Below, one piece after another: positions 1 to 9,010 of a DNA stretch of 64,000 bases. Both the position numbers and the translations under genes were made by a program. The notes beneath the pieces are model-generated. The model was not told where the DNA came from. It saw only the letters and a program-made list of their open reading frames with translations, and did not search any database. Where the stretch lies: NCBI GenBank assembly GCA_964452725.1, contig CAYVMX010000004.1, positions 6,104-70,103 of the forward strand. Direction: 5' to 3'. Position 1 is the first letter of the stretch, and each line of letters begins with the position of its first letter. Source of the DNA: CAYVMX01 sp964452725. GTDB taxonomy: Bacteria > Patescibacteriota > Gracilibacteria > JAHISY01.

Positions 1-4
1 GATT

Positions 5-1087
5 TTGAATTTATCTGACCTCACGATACCGCCTGAGCTGCAAACCATATTGAGATATCAAATTGGTGACAATACAGTTGCGACCTTTGCGCTTGCACTA
101 GCGGTTTTTCTCGTTATTTGGTTTAGTTTTTGGATTTTTCAGATTATCATTTTGAAACGTCTCAAGCAGCTCGCTAAGCAAACTAAAACAGACTTTGACG
201 ACACACTTATCGACCTTATCGAAGAGATTCCTAGTTGGTTCTATCGTCTAATCGCTTTATATATTGGTTTAAAATTCATCACGCTAGGGGAGCAAATCAA
301 CTGGACAATTGATGCTATTTTTATAATTACGATTATTTACAGAGCAGTCCTTTTTTTACAGCACTTCATAGCCTACAGCCTAGGAAAACTCTGGGCACGC
401 ACCCCAGAGGAGCAGACGACCAACCAGACAGCACTGCGCGGCGTACAAATGCTCGCCAATATCACACTCTGGGCAGCTGGACTCCTACTAGTGCTGGCGA
501 ATCTCGGATTCGAAGTCAATGCGCTGATAGCAGGTCTAGGCGTCGGTGGTATCGCTATCGCTTTTGCTTTGCAAAATATCCTTGGCGATCTCTTTAGTTC
601 GTTTGCGATCTACTTCGATCGTCCATTTGAGATTGGCGACTACATCACCGTAGGGGAGCGCAACGGTATAGTAAAGAAAATTGGTCTCAAAACTACTCGC
701 ATTACAGCGCTCCAAGGCGAAGAGATCGTTATTAGCAACCAAGAACTTACCAATTCTCAAATTCAAAACTTCAAAAAGATGGAGAGAAGGCGAGTGTTGT
801 TTGCTATCGGAGTGACCTATTGCACATCTGCTGCCAAATTAAAGAAAATCCCTAGTTTAGTCGAAAAAGCTGTAGTTCAAGCCAAAAAATGTACCTTTGA
901 TCGCTGTCATTTTAAAGAATTTGGCGACTTTAGTCTTAATTTCGAGATTGTGTACTACTTCGCTGACAATGACTACACCAAGTATCTCGATGCTAGACAG
1001 GAAATCAATCTCGCCATTAGAGAGTTTTTTGAGAAAGAAAAGATCGAAATGGCATTCCCAACCCAGACCGTCATACTCCAGAAATAA
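5..1087 (+). CDS. mscS: MscS-family mechanosensitive ion channel
   Basis: Small-conductance mechanosensitive channel of the inner membrane, opened by membrane tension to release osmolytes. Several hydrophobic N-terminal segments precede the pore helix and beta domain, seen as GLGVGGIAIAFALQN (about residues 176-190) followed by GDLFSSF and the RPFEIGDYI segment. The cytoplasmic alpha/beta domain runs to residue 360. The start used is TTG at position 5; the window begins only four bases earlier, so a longer N-terminus upstream cannot be excluded. A small coiled-coil gene follows closely. The family call is firm; the exact MscS subfamily is not. Confidence 0.9.
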   Translation: MNLSDLTIPPELQTILRYQIGDNTVATFALALAVFLVIWFSFWIFQIIILKRLKQLAKQTKTDFDDTLIDLIEEIPSWFYRLIALYIGLKFITLGEQINWTIDAIFIITIIYRAVLFLQHFIAYSLGKLWARTPEEQTTNQTALRGVQMLANITLWAAGLLLVLANLGFEVNALIAGLGVGGIAIAFALQNILGDLFSSFAIYFDRPFEIGDYITVGERNGIVKKIGLKTTRITALQGEEIVISNQELTNSQIQNFKKMERRRVLFAIGVTYCTSAAKLKKIPSLVEKAVVQAKKCTFDRCHFKEFGDFSLNFEIVYYFADNDYTKYLDARQEINLAIREFFEKEKIEMAFPTQTVILQK

Positions 1088-1131
1088 ACTAACAATACGA
1101 TATGCCACCAGAAACCAACAGGGAGTCATTT

Positions 1132-1380
1132 ATGCCACCCATCAAATATCTAAAAAACCTAGCTATCGGCACTCGCAATCAGCTTGAGTCTATTCATCTC
1201 CAGTATCGTGTCAATCAACTGACAAAAGAAATTGCTGAAATCGAAGAATTTTTAGAGGCATTAGAGGGTCATGCCCCAAAAGAAATATTAAAACAATATC
1301 CAGTAAGACTAAAAAACAGGCAAGAGTCACGAGCATCTCTTTTGGAAAAATTAACTAATCTGGCAGAGGAGCGTGTTTGA
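1132..1380 (+). CDS. small coiled-coil hypothetical protein
   Basis: Protein of about 82 residues, not recognised. It is charged and helical, with heptad-like Leu/Ile spacing in LTKEIAEIEEFLEALEG, and looks like a short coiled coil. An in-frame ATG exists at 1102, but ATG 1132 is preferred because a GGGAG ribosome-binding site lies at 1121-1125 with good spacing. It lies 44 bases after mscS and is probably co-transcribed with it. It ends in TGA, which supports the standard stop code. No function is proposed. Confidence 0.55.
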   Translation: MPPIKYLKNLAIGTRNQLESIHLQYRVNQLTKEIAEIEEFLEALEGHAPKEILKQYPVRLKNRQESRASLLEKLTNLAEERV

Positions 1381-1394
1381 AGTATCTATCTAAG

Positions 1395-1418
1395 CACACA
1401 CAATGTATCTTGTGTGTG
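1395..1418 (+). terminator. 9-bp perfect hairpin, possible terminator
   Basis: CACACACAA (1395-1403) pairs perfectly with TTGTGTGTG (1410-1418) around the loop TGTATC. It lies just after the mscS unit and before the next promoter. No T-run follows, so intrinsic termination is uncertain. Confidence 0.45.
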
Positions 1419-1485
1419 GTAATTAGGATACCTAGCAGCACTAAGTGACGATACTGTTTATTTGGTCTACGCGGTGTCCAAACTC

Positions 1486-1514
1486 TTGATTTTTGGCCTG
1501 AAATAGAGTATAAT
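1486..1514 (+). promoter_or_regulatory. sigma70-type promoter for the giant surface protein
   Basis: TTGATT at 1486-1491, a 17-bp spacer and TATAAT at 1509-1514. The expected start of transcription is near 1521, about 7 bases before ATG 1528, so the mRNA would be nearly leaderless. No Shine-Dalgarno sequence is seen. Confidence 0.8.
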
Positions 1515-1527
1515 TACTGGATAATAA

Positions 1528-4500
1528 ATGTTTAAAACAAAAATTTACCAAGCCGCCAAACGTGCGACAGCTGCGCTACTAGTAGTAGTTTTTTTGGCTA
1601 GCAATTTGTTACTCATACCAGCTGCTCAGGCAGCTAGTCTGACCGCAGAGACAGACACTCTAGGGACTGCCACGCCGAGCACTACCAGCAGCCATACACT
1701 GGCTTTTGTCACTCAGACAGCACTCGCCACTGGGGACACGATTGAGCTTTATTTTCAGGACTTTTCGCTCGCACTCGATGCCACTACCAATGTCACAGTC
1801 ACCACTGGTCCGACCGATGCGACAGTCAGCTATAGCAATACCAACAAGCTAATCACTCTGACTATCGTCACCCCTTTTGTTGCTGGCAATGTCGCACTCA
1901 GTATAATCACTGGTAAGATCACCAATCCTGCTATCCGTGGTGAATACCCAGTCAGCATCGTCACACGCGACTCGACTGGTCTAGAGATCGACTCTGGTCT
2001 AGCTCTGGCAAATGTCACCAGTCAGGGTGATGTCTCAATCGTACTCACTAGCTCTACGGTGGTAGGTGGAGGCTCTCCTACGCCTGCAGATACGACTCCG
2101 CCGACACTTAGTAGCATCACAATCGCTAGCGGCGCTCAGTATACTGCCGACTCTACTCCTCCGATCACGATCAGCGCCGCCAACGGTGTCTCCCATATTG
2201 CTTTTTCTTGTGATGGCGGCAGTACTTGGGGTATCTGGATCGCCTATCCAGACTCCAACATTATCAACCCAAGCAATATCCAAGATGATTTCGATATCAC
2301 TACTGGTACGACAGCCTGTAGCACCAGCTCTGGTAGCAAGACTATCACTGCCAAGCTCAAAGATGCTGCTGGTAACGAATCAACCACTGTAAACGATTCA
2401 ATCGTTTACGATGCTGCGACCGTTGTACCGACTCTCAGCTCCCCTGCTGCAAACAGCTACGGTGCTCCAAATTTGACAATTGATTTCAATCTACCCGAAG
2501 CGGCTCTGGCCAACTCAGTCACACTGACCTTTACACGCACTGGTGGTGCTGCCGATGCTAGCTCGCCACATGCTTTTACACTTGCTAGTACTTATGAGAC
2601 AGCTGGCTCACACACCTTCGCTGTCACGGTCGATGATGACTGGACTGATGAAGTGGCGATTGCTGCTGCTACAGGTGCTAGCGACCAACTGATCGACGGT
2701 ACTATCTACGATGTCATGCTTTCTTATCGTGATATAGTCAGTAGTCCTGTCGCCAGCACGACCAATAGTAACTTTACTTTTGACGCTTCTACGGTTACTT
2801 CGACGATCGCCATCGTAGATGGCACAGCTCTGACCAGCTACTCAGTCGGCACTGGTAGCGCGACTCTAAATGGTAGCGCCACTACACCTGCTGGACAAAT
2901 CACTGAAGTCAAAGTCAGTCTCCAGCGTAGTAGTGATGGTCGCTACTACAATGGTACTAGCTGGCAACTCTGGGCTGCTTGGCTCGTCGCCGATAGTCGT
3001 GATAGCGCTTTCGATACAAACAACGAAACTTGGGAATATCGCGGTCTAGCCGAACTAACCGATGGTGAGTCCTATGTATTACGCTCACGCGCGACGAAGA
3101 CTGGTGGTGTCCTACAAGCAGTACCGACAGAAAGCACATTTAGCTATGCACCAGTCAAAGTCCAAACACCGCCACTCCACTCCGTAGGTAGCAGCAATGG
3201 TCCTGATATCGGTCAGATCACCGCTGGACCAGACTCGACTGACCGGATCAGTCTGATCGATGGTGAGTGGTGGAACTATACCGATGCTGGAGAAGACGAT
3301 GCCATTTCATTTACTTGGGTAGATCCAGAGTCAGCCGACGACGATACTTTTTATTATGTGATCGATGACAATGTCAACGCCGACTCACTCAAAGACACTG
3401 AGCTAGCACTCGCTAGCGACTCTAGCATGCTCCCCTATCTGGACAAAGTCACTCTAGCCGAAGGTGAGAGCTACCTCCATGTCCGTGCCCAGAGTGGCGA
3501 TGGTGCTTGGGGACCAGAGCAAGTCTTCACGATCAAGTACGACACTACCCCGCCAGTGCTCCAGACAGTGACTTTCGATAGCCCTAGTGGCACTTATCGA
3601 GGTGGTGATACACTAGCCTTTACAGTTACTTTCGCTGAACCAGTGGCATCTGTAGACGGACTGACTATTTCTTTTGACTCTGGCGGGCAGGCAGTGATCC
3701 CCGGCTGGGAGACACCTACCGATAGTGTCACAGGGACTTATACTATCGGAGATTGGGCAGACTCTGCCAATCTCACTGCCCAGCTAGTCTCAGGTACGAT
3801 CACAGATCGTGCGGACAACAGCACCAGCAATCCCTTACCAACTGAAAAAACTAAAAAAACTAATATCGTCATCAGCGGCGCACGTATCGAAGTACTAATC
3901 CCCGACTCCGATGCACAAAATCGTTATAGCACTACCGATGATTTGATCCGCCTAAAACCGACCGCCAAAGCTACAAAATTTAAAGTCGACTCAACTGGAC
4001 TATCGACAGACGATGAGCGCAACTCCGTCGCTCTCGACACTTGGCTCCCCTATCAGTCTGCGCTACTGGATCTCGTACTCGCACCAACGAATGGTACACA
4101 CAAAGTCAGTATTACTTTTCAAAACAATACTGGCGAAGAGCGTACGGCCAGCGTACTGATCACTCGTTTGGCACCCAACGAGACTCCTCATGCAACTGAT
4201 GTTTTTGGACCTTTTCGAGAGGAGATTTTACAGTACTTGCCAGACTGGACAGCAGCTGGTCTCGACCCACTCTATCCAGATCTGATCGAAGCCAACCCTG
4301 CACTCAACCTACACATCTTTGAGCCGCTCTACCATGCTACTCGCGCTAGCGACGACACAGCGCTACAGTCTACTATCGCCGCTCTCAACGCCTTCATCGC
4401 AAAGCTACCCAGTACAGAGACGACTGAGATCACTCCAGATCAATTGATCACTGTCTTTACAGGTTCAGAGATTGCACTGGAGGATATCTTCCCAGTGGGT

Positions 4501-5484
4501 GAGCTGACCCAGCTCATCACCTCGCGCGACAATGACATGATCAATCAAATCGCGCCTCTGATCGGTACAACCACCGGACTACTGAAAAAAAACGCAAGGG
4601 ATAACTGGATACTGACACTACGCTCACTCGGTACGCGCGACACCGATAGTGATGGTCTCTCTGACCGTCGCGAGATCAATCTAGGCACAAACCCGTATCT
4701 AGCCGACACCGATGGTGACAGCTACTCCGATGGACTAGAAGTACTCGACCTCGGCACCAACCCACTCGTAGCCAATACAAAGATCAAAACTCGCTTTACT
4801 AATTTAGACACAGAGCAGGTTTTTTCTGACCCTACCCCCCTCCTGCGCGGTACAGCCCCCGATGGTACGACAGTCAAAGTCATAGCCGTCGATCAAAATG
4901 GTAGTCAAACTGCTCTCGGCGTCGCCACTGCCGATGCCGAACACAAGTGGCTAATCATGCCAAGCGTAATGCTGAGCGAGGGCAACTATGAGCTACGCCT
5001 CCTGAGTAGCGATGCTACTACTGTAGATCAAGCCAGTGTCACGATCGACCTAGACTTCATCCTACCACCACCCGATTTTTATACCGATGAAGAGTACCCC
5101 GTCTTTAATAGCGGTCAACCAGTCTTCAATGGCAATACCTACTACGGCAGCACAGTAGTCGCGAGCTTTCAGAGCCTCTTGACTACTACTTCGGTCGTAG
5201 CCGACAATCCTGAAGGCGACTTCGCTGTCCAACCCTCCCGCGAGCTAGCAGCTGGCGAGCACACGCTCCTAGCCTATGCCGAGCTACCCGATGGTACACG
5301 TAGTGCTACTCGTATCTTGAAGTTCAAGATTGATCTGAGCAAGGTCTCACTCTTTACAGAGCAGACTTCTTTCTGGGAGATCCTCTCACTCAAGAATCTA
5401 ATACTCTTCCTCCTACTGGGAAACTTCGTCTGGATCCTACTAGTCTATCGTCAGGATCGCGAGGAGACTGGGTCGTTGACCTAG
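1528..5484 (+). CDS. giant exported, membrane-anchored surface protein with Ca-binding repeats
   Basis: A 1318-residue exported protein. The N-terminus is a signal peptide with a hydrophobic core and likely cleavage after AQA (about residue 35). Long Ser/Thr/Asp-rich beta-type regions follow, including Ig-like stretches such as DTTPPTLSSI and DTTPPVLQTV. Residues about 1037-1080 carry thrombospondin-type-3-like Ca-binding motifs (DTDSDGLSDRREI, DTDGDSYSDGLEV). More beta domains follow, then a single C-terminal transmembrane helix (about 1290-1310) with a short basic tail. The topology suggests a cell-surface protein tethered at its C-terminus, perhaps an adhesin or envelope scaffold. A small membrane open frame starts two bases after its stop. 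The specific function is unknown. Confidence 0.85.
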   Translation: MFKTKIYQAAKRATAALLVVVFLASNLLLIPAAQAASLTAETDTLGTATPSTTSSHTLAFVTQTALATGDTIELYFQDFSLALDATTNVTVTTGPTDATVSYSNTNKLITLTIVTPFVAGNVALSIITGKITNPAIRGEYPVSIVTRDSTGLEIDSGLALANVTSQGDVSIVLTSSTVVGGGSPTPADTTPPTLSSITIASGAQYTADSTPPITISAANGVSHIAFSCDGGSTWGIWIAYPDSNIINPSNIQDDFDITTGTTACSTSSGSKTITAKLKDAAGNESTTVNDSIVYDAATVVPTLSSPAANSYGAPNLTIDFNLPEAALANSVTLTFTRTGGAADASSPHAFTLASTYETAGSHTFAVTVDDDWTDEVAIAAATGASDQLIDGTIYDVMLSYRDIVSSPVASTTNSNFTFDASTVTSTIAIVDGTALTSYSVGTGSATLNGSATTPAGQITEVKVSLQRSSDGRYYNGTSWQLWAAWLVADSRDSAFDTNNETWEYRGLAELTDGESYVLRSRATKTGGVLQAVPTESTFSYAPVKVQTPPLHSVGSSNGPDIGQITAGPDSTDRISLIDGEWWNYTDAGEDDAISFTWVDPESADDDTFYYVIDDNVNADSLKDTELALASDSSMLPYLDKVTLAEGESYLHVRAQSGDGAWGPEQVFTIKYDTTPPVLQTVTFDSPSGTYRGGDTLAFTVTFAEPVASVDGLTISFDSGGQAVIPGWETPTDSVTGTYTIGDWADSANLTAQLVSGTITDRADNSTSNPLPTEKTKKTNIVISGARIEVLIPDSDAQNRYSTTDDLIRLKPTAKATKFKVDSTGLSTDDERNSVALDTWLPYQSALLDLVLAPTNGTHKVSITFQNNTGEERTASVLITRLAPNETPHATDVFGPFREEILQYLPDWTAAGLDPLYPDLIEANPALNLHIFEPLYHATRASDDTALQSTIAALNAFIAKLPSTETTEITPDQLITVFTGSEIALEDIFPVGELTQLITSRDNDMINQIAPLIGTTTGLLKKNARDNWILTLRSLGTRDTDSDGLSDRREINLGTNPYLADTDGDSYSDGLEVLDLGTNPLVANTKIKTRFTNLDTEQVFSDPTPLLRGTAPDGTTVKVIAVDQNGSQTALGVATADAEHKWLIMPSVMLSEGNYELRLLSSDATTVDQASVTIDLDFILPPPDFYTDEEYPVFNSGQPVFNGNTYYGSTVVASFQSLLTTTSVVADNPEGDFAVQPSRELAAGEHTLLAYAELPDGTRSATRILKFKIDLSKVSLFTEQTSFWEILSLKNLILFLLLGNFVWILLVYRQDREETGSLT

Positions 5485-5485
5485 G

Positions 5486-5611
5486 ATGAGTAGGACGATC
5501 AGATCAACCAAAACATTGATCCAACTTACTATCTTCGCGATATCCTTTTTGCTTATCAGTCCTGTCGTCGTCCTGACGATCACCTCACTCTCCTGCCGAG
5601 AGCGAGAGTAG
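5486..5611 (+). CDS. possible small membrane peptide or lipoprotein (41 aa)
   Basis: ATG 5486 lies two bases after the upstream stop codon, suggesting translational coupling. It encodes about 41 residues: a basic start (MSRTIRSTKT), a hydrophobic stretch (FAISFLLISPVVVLTI) and a Cys near the end (LSCRERE), reminiscent of a signal or lipoprotein leader. A GTG at 5611 overlaps the TAG stop and opens a further 57-codon frame to 5784 with neighbour-like codon use (SPTYRQPDLGIDQPKDN), so the two could be one protein split by a frameshift. The rest of the gap to 5817 holds only a palindrome. Confidence 0.35.
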   Translation: MSRTIRSTKTLIQLTIFAISFLLISPVVVLTITSLSCRERE

Positions 5612-5742
5612 TGTTGGACTTATTGCCCAGCGAGAGTCCCACCTACCGACAACCTGACCTCGGCATCGACCAGCCAAAAGACAACACCACAGCACAAACT
5701 CTGCATTCTATTTATCATCCACTATTTAGTTTTGCAACCCCA

Positions 5743-5764
5743 TTTCTCCGAATATTCGGAGAAA
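5743..5764. terminator. 22-bp perfect palindrome between convergent genes
   Basis: The arms TTTCTCCGAAT (5743-5753) and ATTCGGAGAAA (5754-5764) are perfect complements. It sits between the ends of two convergent units, so a bidirectional terminator is the simplest reading. There is no clear T-run on either side; a dimeric regulator site is an alternative. Confidence 0.45.
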
Positions 5765-5817
5765 ATAATAACTACTTTTGTTAGTAAGTTATTTTCTTAA
5801 TCTTGTAGAGTCCCCTA

Positions 5818-7392
5818 CTACTTCAGCCGAATCACAAAGAAGGTCACGTCATCTGCTGGAGCGATTTCGCCACACCATTTGGCGAGTGCTGCGATGAGAC
5901 TATCTCTGACGTCCTCAGCGCTGCCACCAGCGCGACAAGCCTCAGCAAAGGTAGTTTGGAGTTGCTCATGTCCAAAGAGCTCGTCTGTAGCGTTCTTGGC
6001 CTCGGTGATACCATCGGTGAAAGCTAGTAAGTATTCACCCTGCGCCAGCTCTAGTGTATGGCTCTGTACTGGCTGCTTCAGCTCGGGCAACATACCCAGC
6101 CCCAACGTACCCTTTTCGCCGACCTCGACCTTATCCGACGTGGCACGATAGATCAGCGGTAGCTCATGTCCAGCATTGAGATAGCTAATTTTTTTACTAG
6201 TGTTATTCCACTCTAGTGCGAGTAGTGTCGCAAACATATCAGCCTTAGTCTTATTGTGTAGGATACGATTAGCACGAATGATTAGCTCTGGCAGCTCACC
6301 AGATTCGACAGCCACAGTCGCCATGACCGCACTCATGAGTGTACCGACGAGACCAGCTGGGACACCATGACCAGTCGCATCACCGAGGTAAAAGAGAGTA
6401 CGATCGTCCTGTCGAGGTAAGACATCATACATATCACCACCGACCTGTGTCGCAGGTGCGAAGTGCACAGCGAAATCCAAACCTGGCACCACCGGTTCAC
6501 GAGGCAGACTACTCGTCTGGATCTCACTTGCTAGCTCTAGTTCACGAGATGTACGTTCATAAGTTACTCTTTCGTCCATGGCAACCGAGAGATCAGCTGC
6601 CATCGTATTGAATGTATCAGCTAGTAGCTTAGTCTCATCTTTGGTTTTTACTGTGATCCTAGTATCGAGCTTACCTTTGGCTATCAGAGCAGCACCAGCA
6701 CGTAGAGCAGCGAGTGGCGCAGTCACCGCTCCGGCGAAGCGCGTCGCAAGTAAGAAACTACCCATAAATCCAAAAAGAAAGAGGATCGTCAAATACATCG
6801 CAGCTTCACGGACACGCTGACCAACCTCATCATAACTCAAATGAAAAACCACTCGGCGAGTATCGTCAGCCAAAGGATAGACAATAGTCTCGACACGGTC
6901 ACTATGGTCAAGCTGATCGACAGGCTGATCCTCTGGATCACTGAAACGATAAGCCGCAGCGTGGCTCGGTATATCGAGACGCGAAAGATAAGCTACTCGT
7001 CCAGCAGTAGCCAGTGAGAGCTTATTGACCTTGAGACGAGCGAGGAGGCGCGTATCTGTAATGAGCGGCAGACTCTCACCACGCTGAACAGCTGTCGAAA
7101 ACAACAGCTCCCCTGTCGCTGTCGCAATCTCTACACGCTCTACAGCCGACGAACGAGCCAAAAGTGTATCCAACTCGGAGTAAAACAACGCATCAGCTTC
7201 GGAGCGATAGTAGAGATCATACAGCTCTGCAATACGTTCAGCCGATAGTTCAGAAAAATTCAAAGCGTTTTCTGTGATCTGTGCTGTGATCTGCGATCGC
7301 TCTGTGCCCACCAGTACCAACGCGACAGTGCCGAGTGCTACGATGAGCACTCCAGCAAAAAGTCCGATTAGTTTTTTTCTAATCGTTAGCAT
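5818..7392 (-). CDS. membrane PP2C/SpoIIE-type serine phosphatase with HAMP domain (RsbU-like)
   Basis: A 524-residue sensor phosphatase. Transmembrane helix 1 lies at about residues 8-28, an extracytoplasmic sensor region at about 30-195 and helix 2 at about 198-220. A HAMP linker follows (AALRAGAALIAKGKLDTRI). The C-terminal SpoIIE/PP2C domain has the metal-binding motifs GGDMYDV (about 320), GDATGHGVPAG (about 338), NAGHELPL and FTDGITEA. Such proteins dephosphorylate anti-sigma-factor antagonists in partner-switching pathways. No anti-sigma partner is visible here. It overlaps the upstream solute-binding protein gene by 14 bases, implying co-translation and probably a joint sensing role. 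Confidence 0.88.
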   Translation of the reverse strand: MLTIRKKLIGLFAGVLIVALGTVALVLVGTERSQITAQITENALNFSELSAERIAELYDLYYRSEADALFYSELDTLLARSSAVERVEIATATGELLFSTAVQRGESLPLITDTRLLARLKVNKLSLATAGRVAYLSRLDIPSHAAAYRFSDPEDQPVDQLDHSDRVETIVYPLADDTRRVVFHLSYDEVGQRVREAAMYLTILFLFGFMGSFLLATRFAGAVTAPLAALRAGAALIAKGKLDTRITVKTKDETKLLADTFNTMAADLSVAMDERVTYERTSRELELASEIQTSSLPREPVVPGLDFAVHFAPATQVGGDMYDVLPRQDDRTLFYLGDATGHGVPAGLVGTLMSAVMATVAVESGELPELIIRANRILHNKTKADMFATLLALEWNNTSKKISYLNAGHELPLIYRATSDKVEVGEKGTLGLGMLPELKQPVQSHTLELAQGEYLLAFTDGITEAKNATDELFGHEQLQTTFAEACRAGGSAEDVRDSLIAALAKWCGEIAPADDVTFFVIRLK

Positions 7393-8911
7393 GAGGAGAG
7401 TTAAAAATTACAAGACCGTCCATGCGCGGAAAGAAGATCTGAATACCATTACGCACAGCATAAAGACGACGAGTACCCAGCAAAGGAGCACCGATAACAT
7501 CGTCAAGGACAATTTTTTTGGTTAGCTCTTGCCAGTTGCGTAAACGATTCTTAGTCACTTGCTCAGACAGTGTCGCGGTGATCTTTTCATCAGTCTCATC
7601 ACTAGCATAGCCGTAGCCACTCAGTGCACCACTAGACTGGACCAAAGTGGTAAAGAAACTATCCACCATACCGAGATTGAAACGCCAACCAGTCAGATAA
7701 ACATCTAGCTTGCCAGCTGCCAGCATCTGGACAAAATCATCGGGCGAAAGCACATTGATCGAGAGATCAACGTTTTGTTTTGCCAGTTTGGCTTGTAGTA
7801 CTTCAGCGACCTTTTTGTAATCCTCAGTCACACCAAGTGAAAAGAAGGTCTTTTCTGGAAAGGCAGCCGCCGCCGGCCACTTGTGATCTAGCAGCTCTGG
7901 CGTGAAACCAAACACACCAGTCGGAGCGAATTGATCGAGCTTATAAAGACTTGGATCTTCTAAAATTTTGATCAATGGAATCTCACTAATCAGTGCTGCT
8001 AGTCGCTCACGTTCAGACTGCTTGGCCAACTCCGGATTCTTACTATTGAAAAGTAAAAAAAGTGACTCGTAGTTGGGCACCTGTGAGACACCGTAACCAT
8101 AACGCGCTTCAATCTGCGGTACAAAGCTAGTCGGCACATCGAGCAAGATATCGACACTACCTTCTTTGAGCAGGCCGAGGCGATTGTACTTCTTACTCTC
8201 AGAGAGTAGCGCGAGCGAGGTCGGCAGCTTGGGCGAAAAGAAGTAATAGTCTCTGAACGCCTCCAAAATCAAAGTAGTCTGATCGCGATCAGCCAAACGA
8301 TAACGCCCTGACCCAACTGCTCGCAGCGGAGCACCACTCAACGAATCTCTCGCTAGCTCAGCTGGTAAAATATAAAGCTCTGTAAGCTCTCGCAAGAAAT
8401 TGTGATCGGCAGCAGGCAGCGTAAAAAGACAAAGTTGATCGCTCTCCGCGGTCACAGTCACATCGGTCAACATCGTCTTTAGCTGAGAAGCTGGCAACTG
8501 CGAAGCACGCTCCACACTAGCGATCACTGCCTCACAGTTCACTGGCGTACCATCGTGAAACAAAGCATCACTACGCAACTCTACGACCAGCTCAGTCGGC
8601 TCGCGATAGTACCAAGTATAGGCTAGTGCTGGAACGAGATTGAAAAACTCATCAAAACGTACCAATGGCTCGTAAATCAAACCCAGCGCCACCCGATCAT
8701 CTGGCGCGAGTACATGTGGATCGAGCGAACCAAAACTACCAGCCTGCGCGATGACTAGGTCAGAGATCGGTACTTTTCCACTCTCTGGATTGAGGATACC
8801 CTCCGCCAAACCTTGCCCAGCTGGCATATATGCAAAGAAAGCATAGGAGGCTATCAGCAGTACATTGACAACAGATACCAGTACGAGTTTTTTATTTAAT
8901 TTTTGTATCAC
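7379..8911 (-). CDS. extracytoplasmic solute-binding protein, family 5 (peptide-binding type)
   Basis: A 510-residue SBP_bac_5-type protein. It is anchored or exported through an N-terminal hydrophobic helix (about residues 9-28, LVLVSVVNVLLIASYAFFAY). Typical features are SLDPH near residue 58, LGLIYEPLVRFD, and the LRSDALFHDGTPV segment that matches the family's FHDG motif. Family 5 proteins usually deliver peptides to an ABC importer, but no permease or ATPase gene lies nearby. Its only partner is the overlapping membrane phosphatase downstream. It may therefore be a ligand receptor for signalling rather than transport; that is inference. Confidence 0.82.
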   Translation of the reverse strand: MIQKLNKKLVLVSVVNVLLIASYAFFAYMPAGQGLAEGILNPESGKVPISDLVIAQAGSFGSLDPHVLAPDDRVALGLIYEPLVRFDEFFNLVPALAYTWYYREPTELVVELRSDALFHDGTPVNCEAVIASVERASQLPASQLKTMLTDVTVTAESDQLCLFTLPAADHNFLRELTELYILPAELARDSLSGAPLRAVGSGRYRLADRDQTTLILEAFRDYYFFSPKLPTSLALLSESKKYNRLGLLKEGSVDILLDVPTSFVPQIEARYGYGVSQVPNYESLFLLFNSKNPELAKQSERERLAALISEIPLIKILEDPSLYKLDQFAPTGVFGFTPELLDHKWPAAAAFPEKTFFSLGVTEDYKKVAEVLQAKLAKQNVDLSINVLSPDDFVQMLAAGKLDVYLTGWRFNLGMVDSFFTTLVQSSGALSGYGYASDETDEKITATLSEQVTKNRLRNWQELTKKIVLDDVIGAPLLGTRRLYAVRNGIQIFFPRMDGLVIFNSPHAND

Positions 8912-8979
8912 TTATTTTTTATTATTCCCCTTATTTTACCACGAATTACCGCAAAAAACAAGCCCTACACTCACCACTC

Positions 8980-8988
8980 TGCTAAACT
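8980..8988 (+). promoter_or_regulatory. extended -10 element for map
   Basis: TG at 8980-8981, C, then TAAACT at 8983-8988. No good -35 is seen. It lies 22 bases before the preferred map start and in the divergent gap to the solute-binding protein gene. Confidence 0.5.
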
Positions 8989-9010
8989 CACAGTCTATTT
9001 ATTCGATTCA

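Noticed and set aside
8903..9010. N-terminal extension of methionine aminopeptidase
   Set aside because: It would overlap the divergent gene and adds hydrophobic residues not found in the family; ATG 9011 fits.
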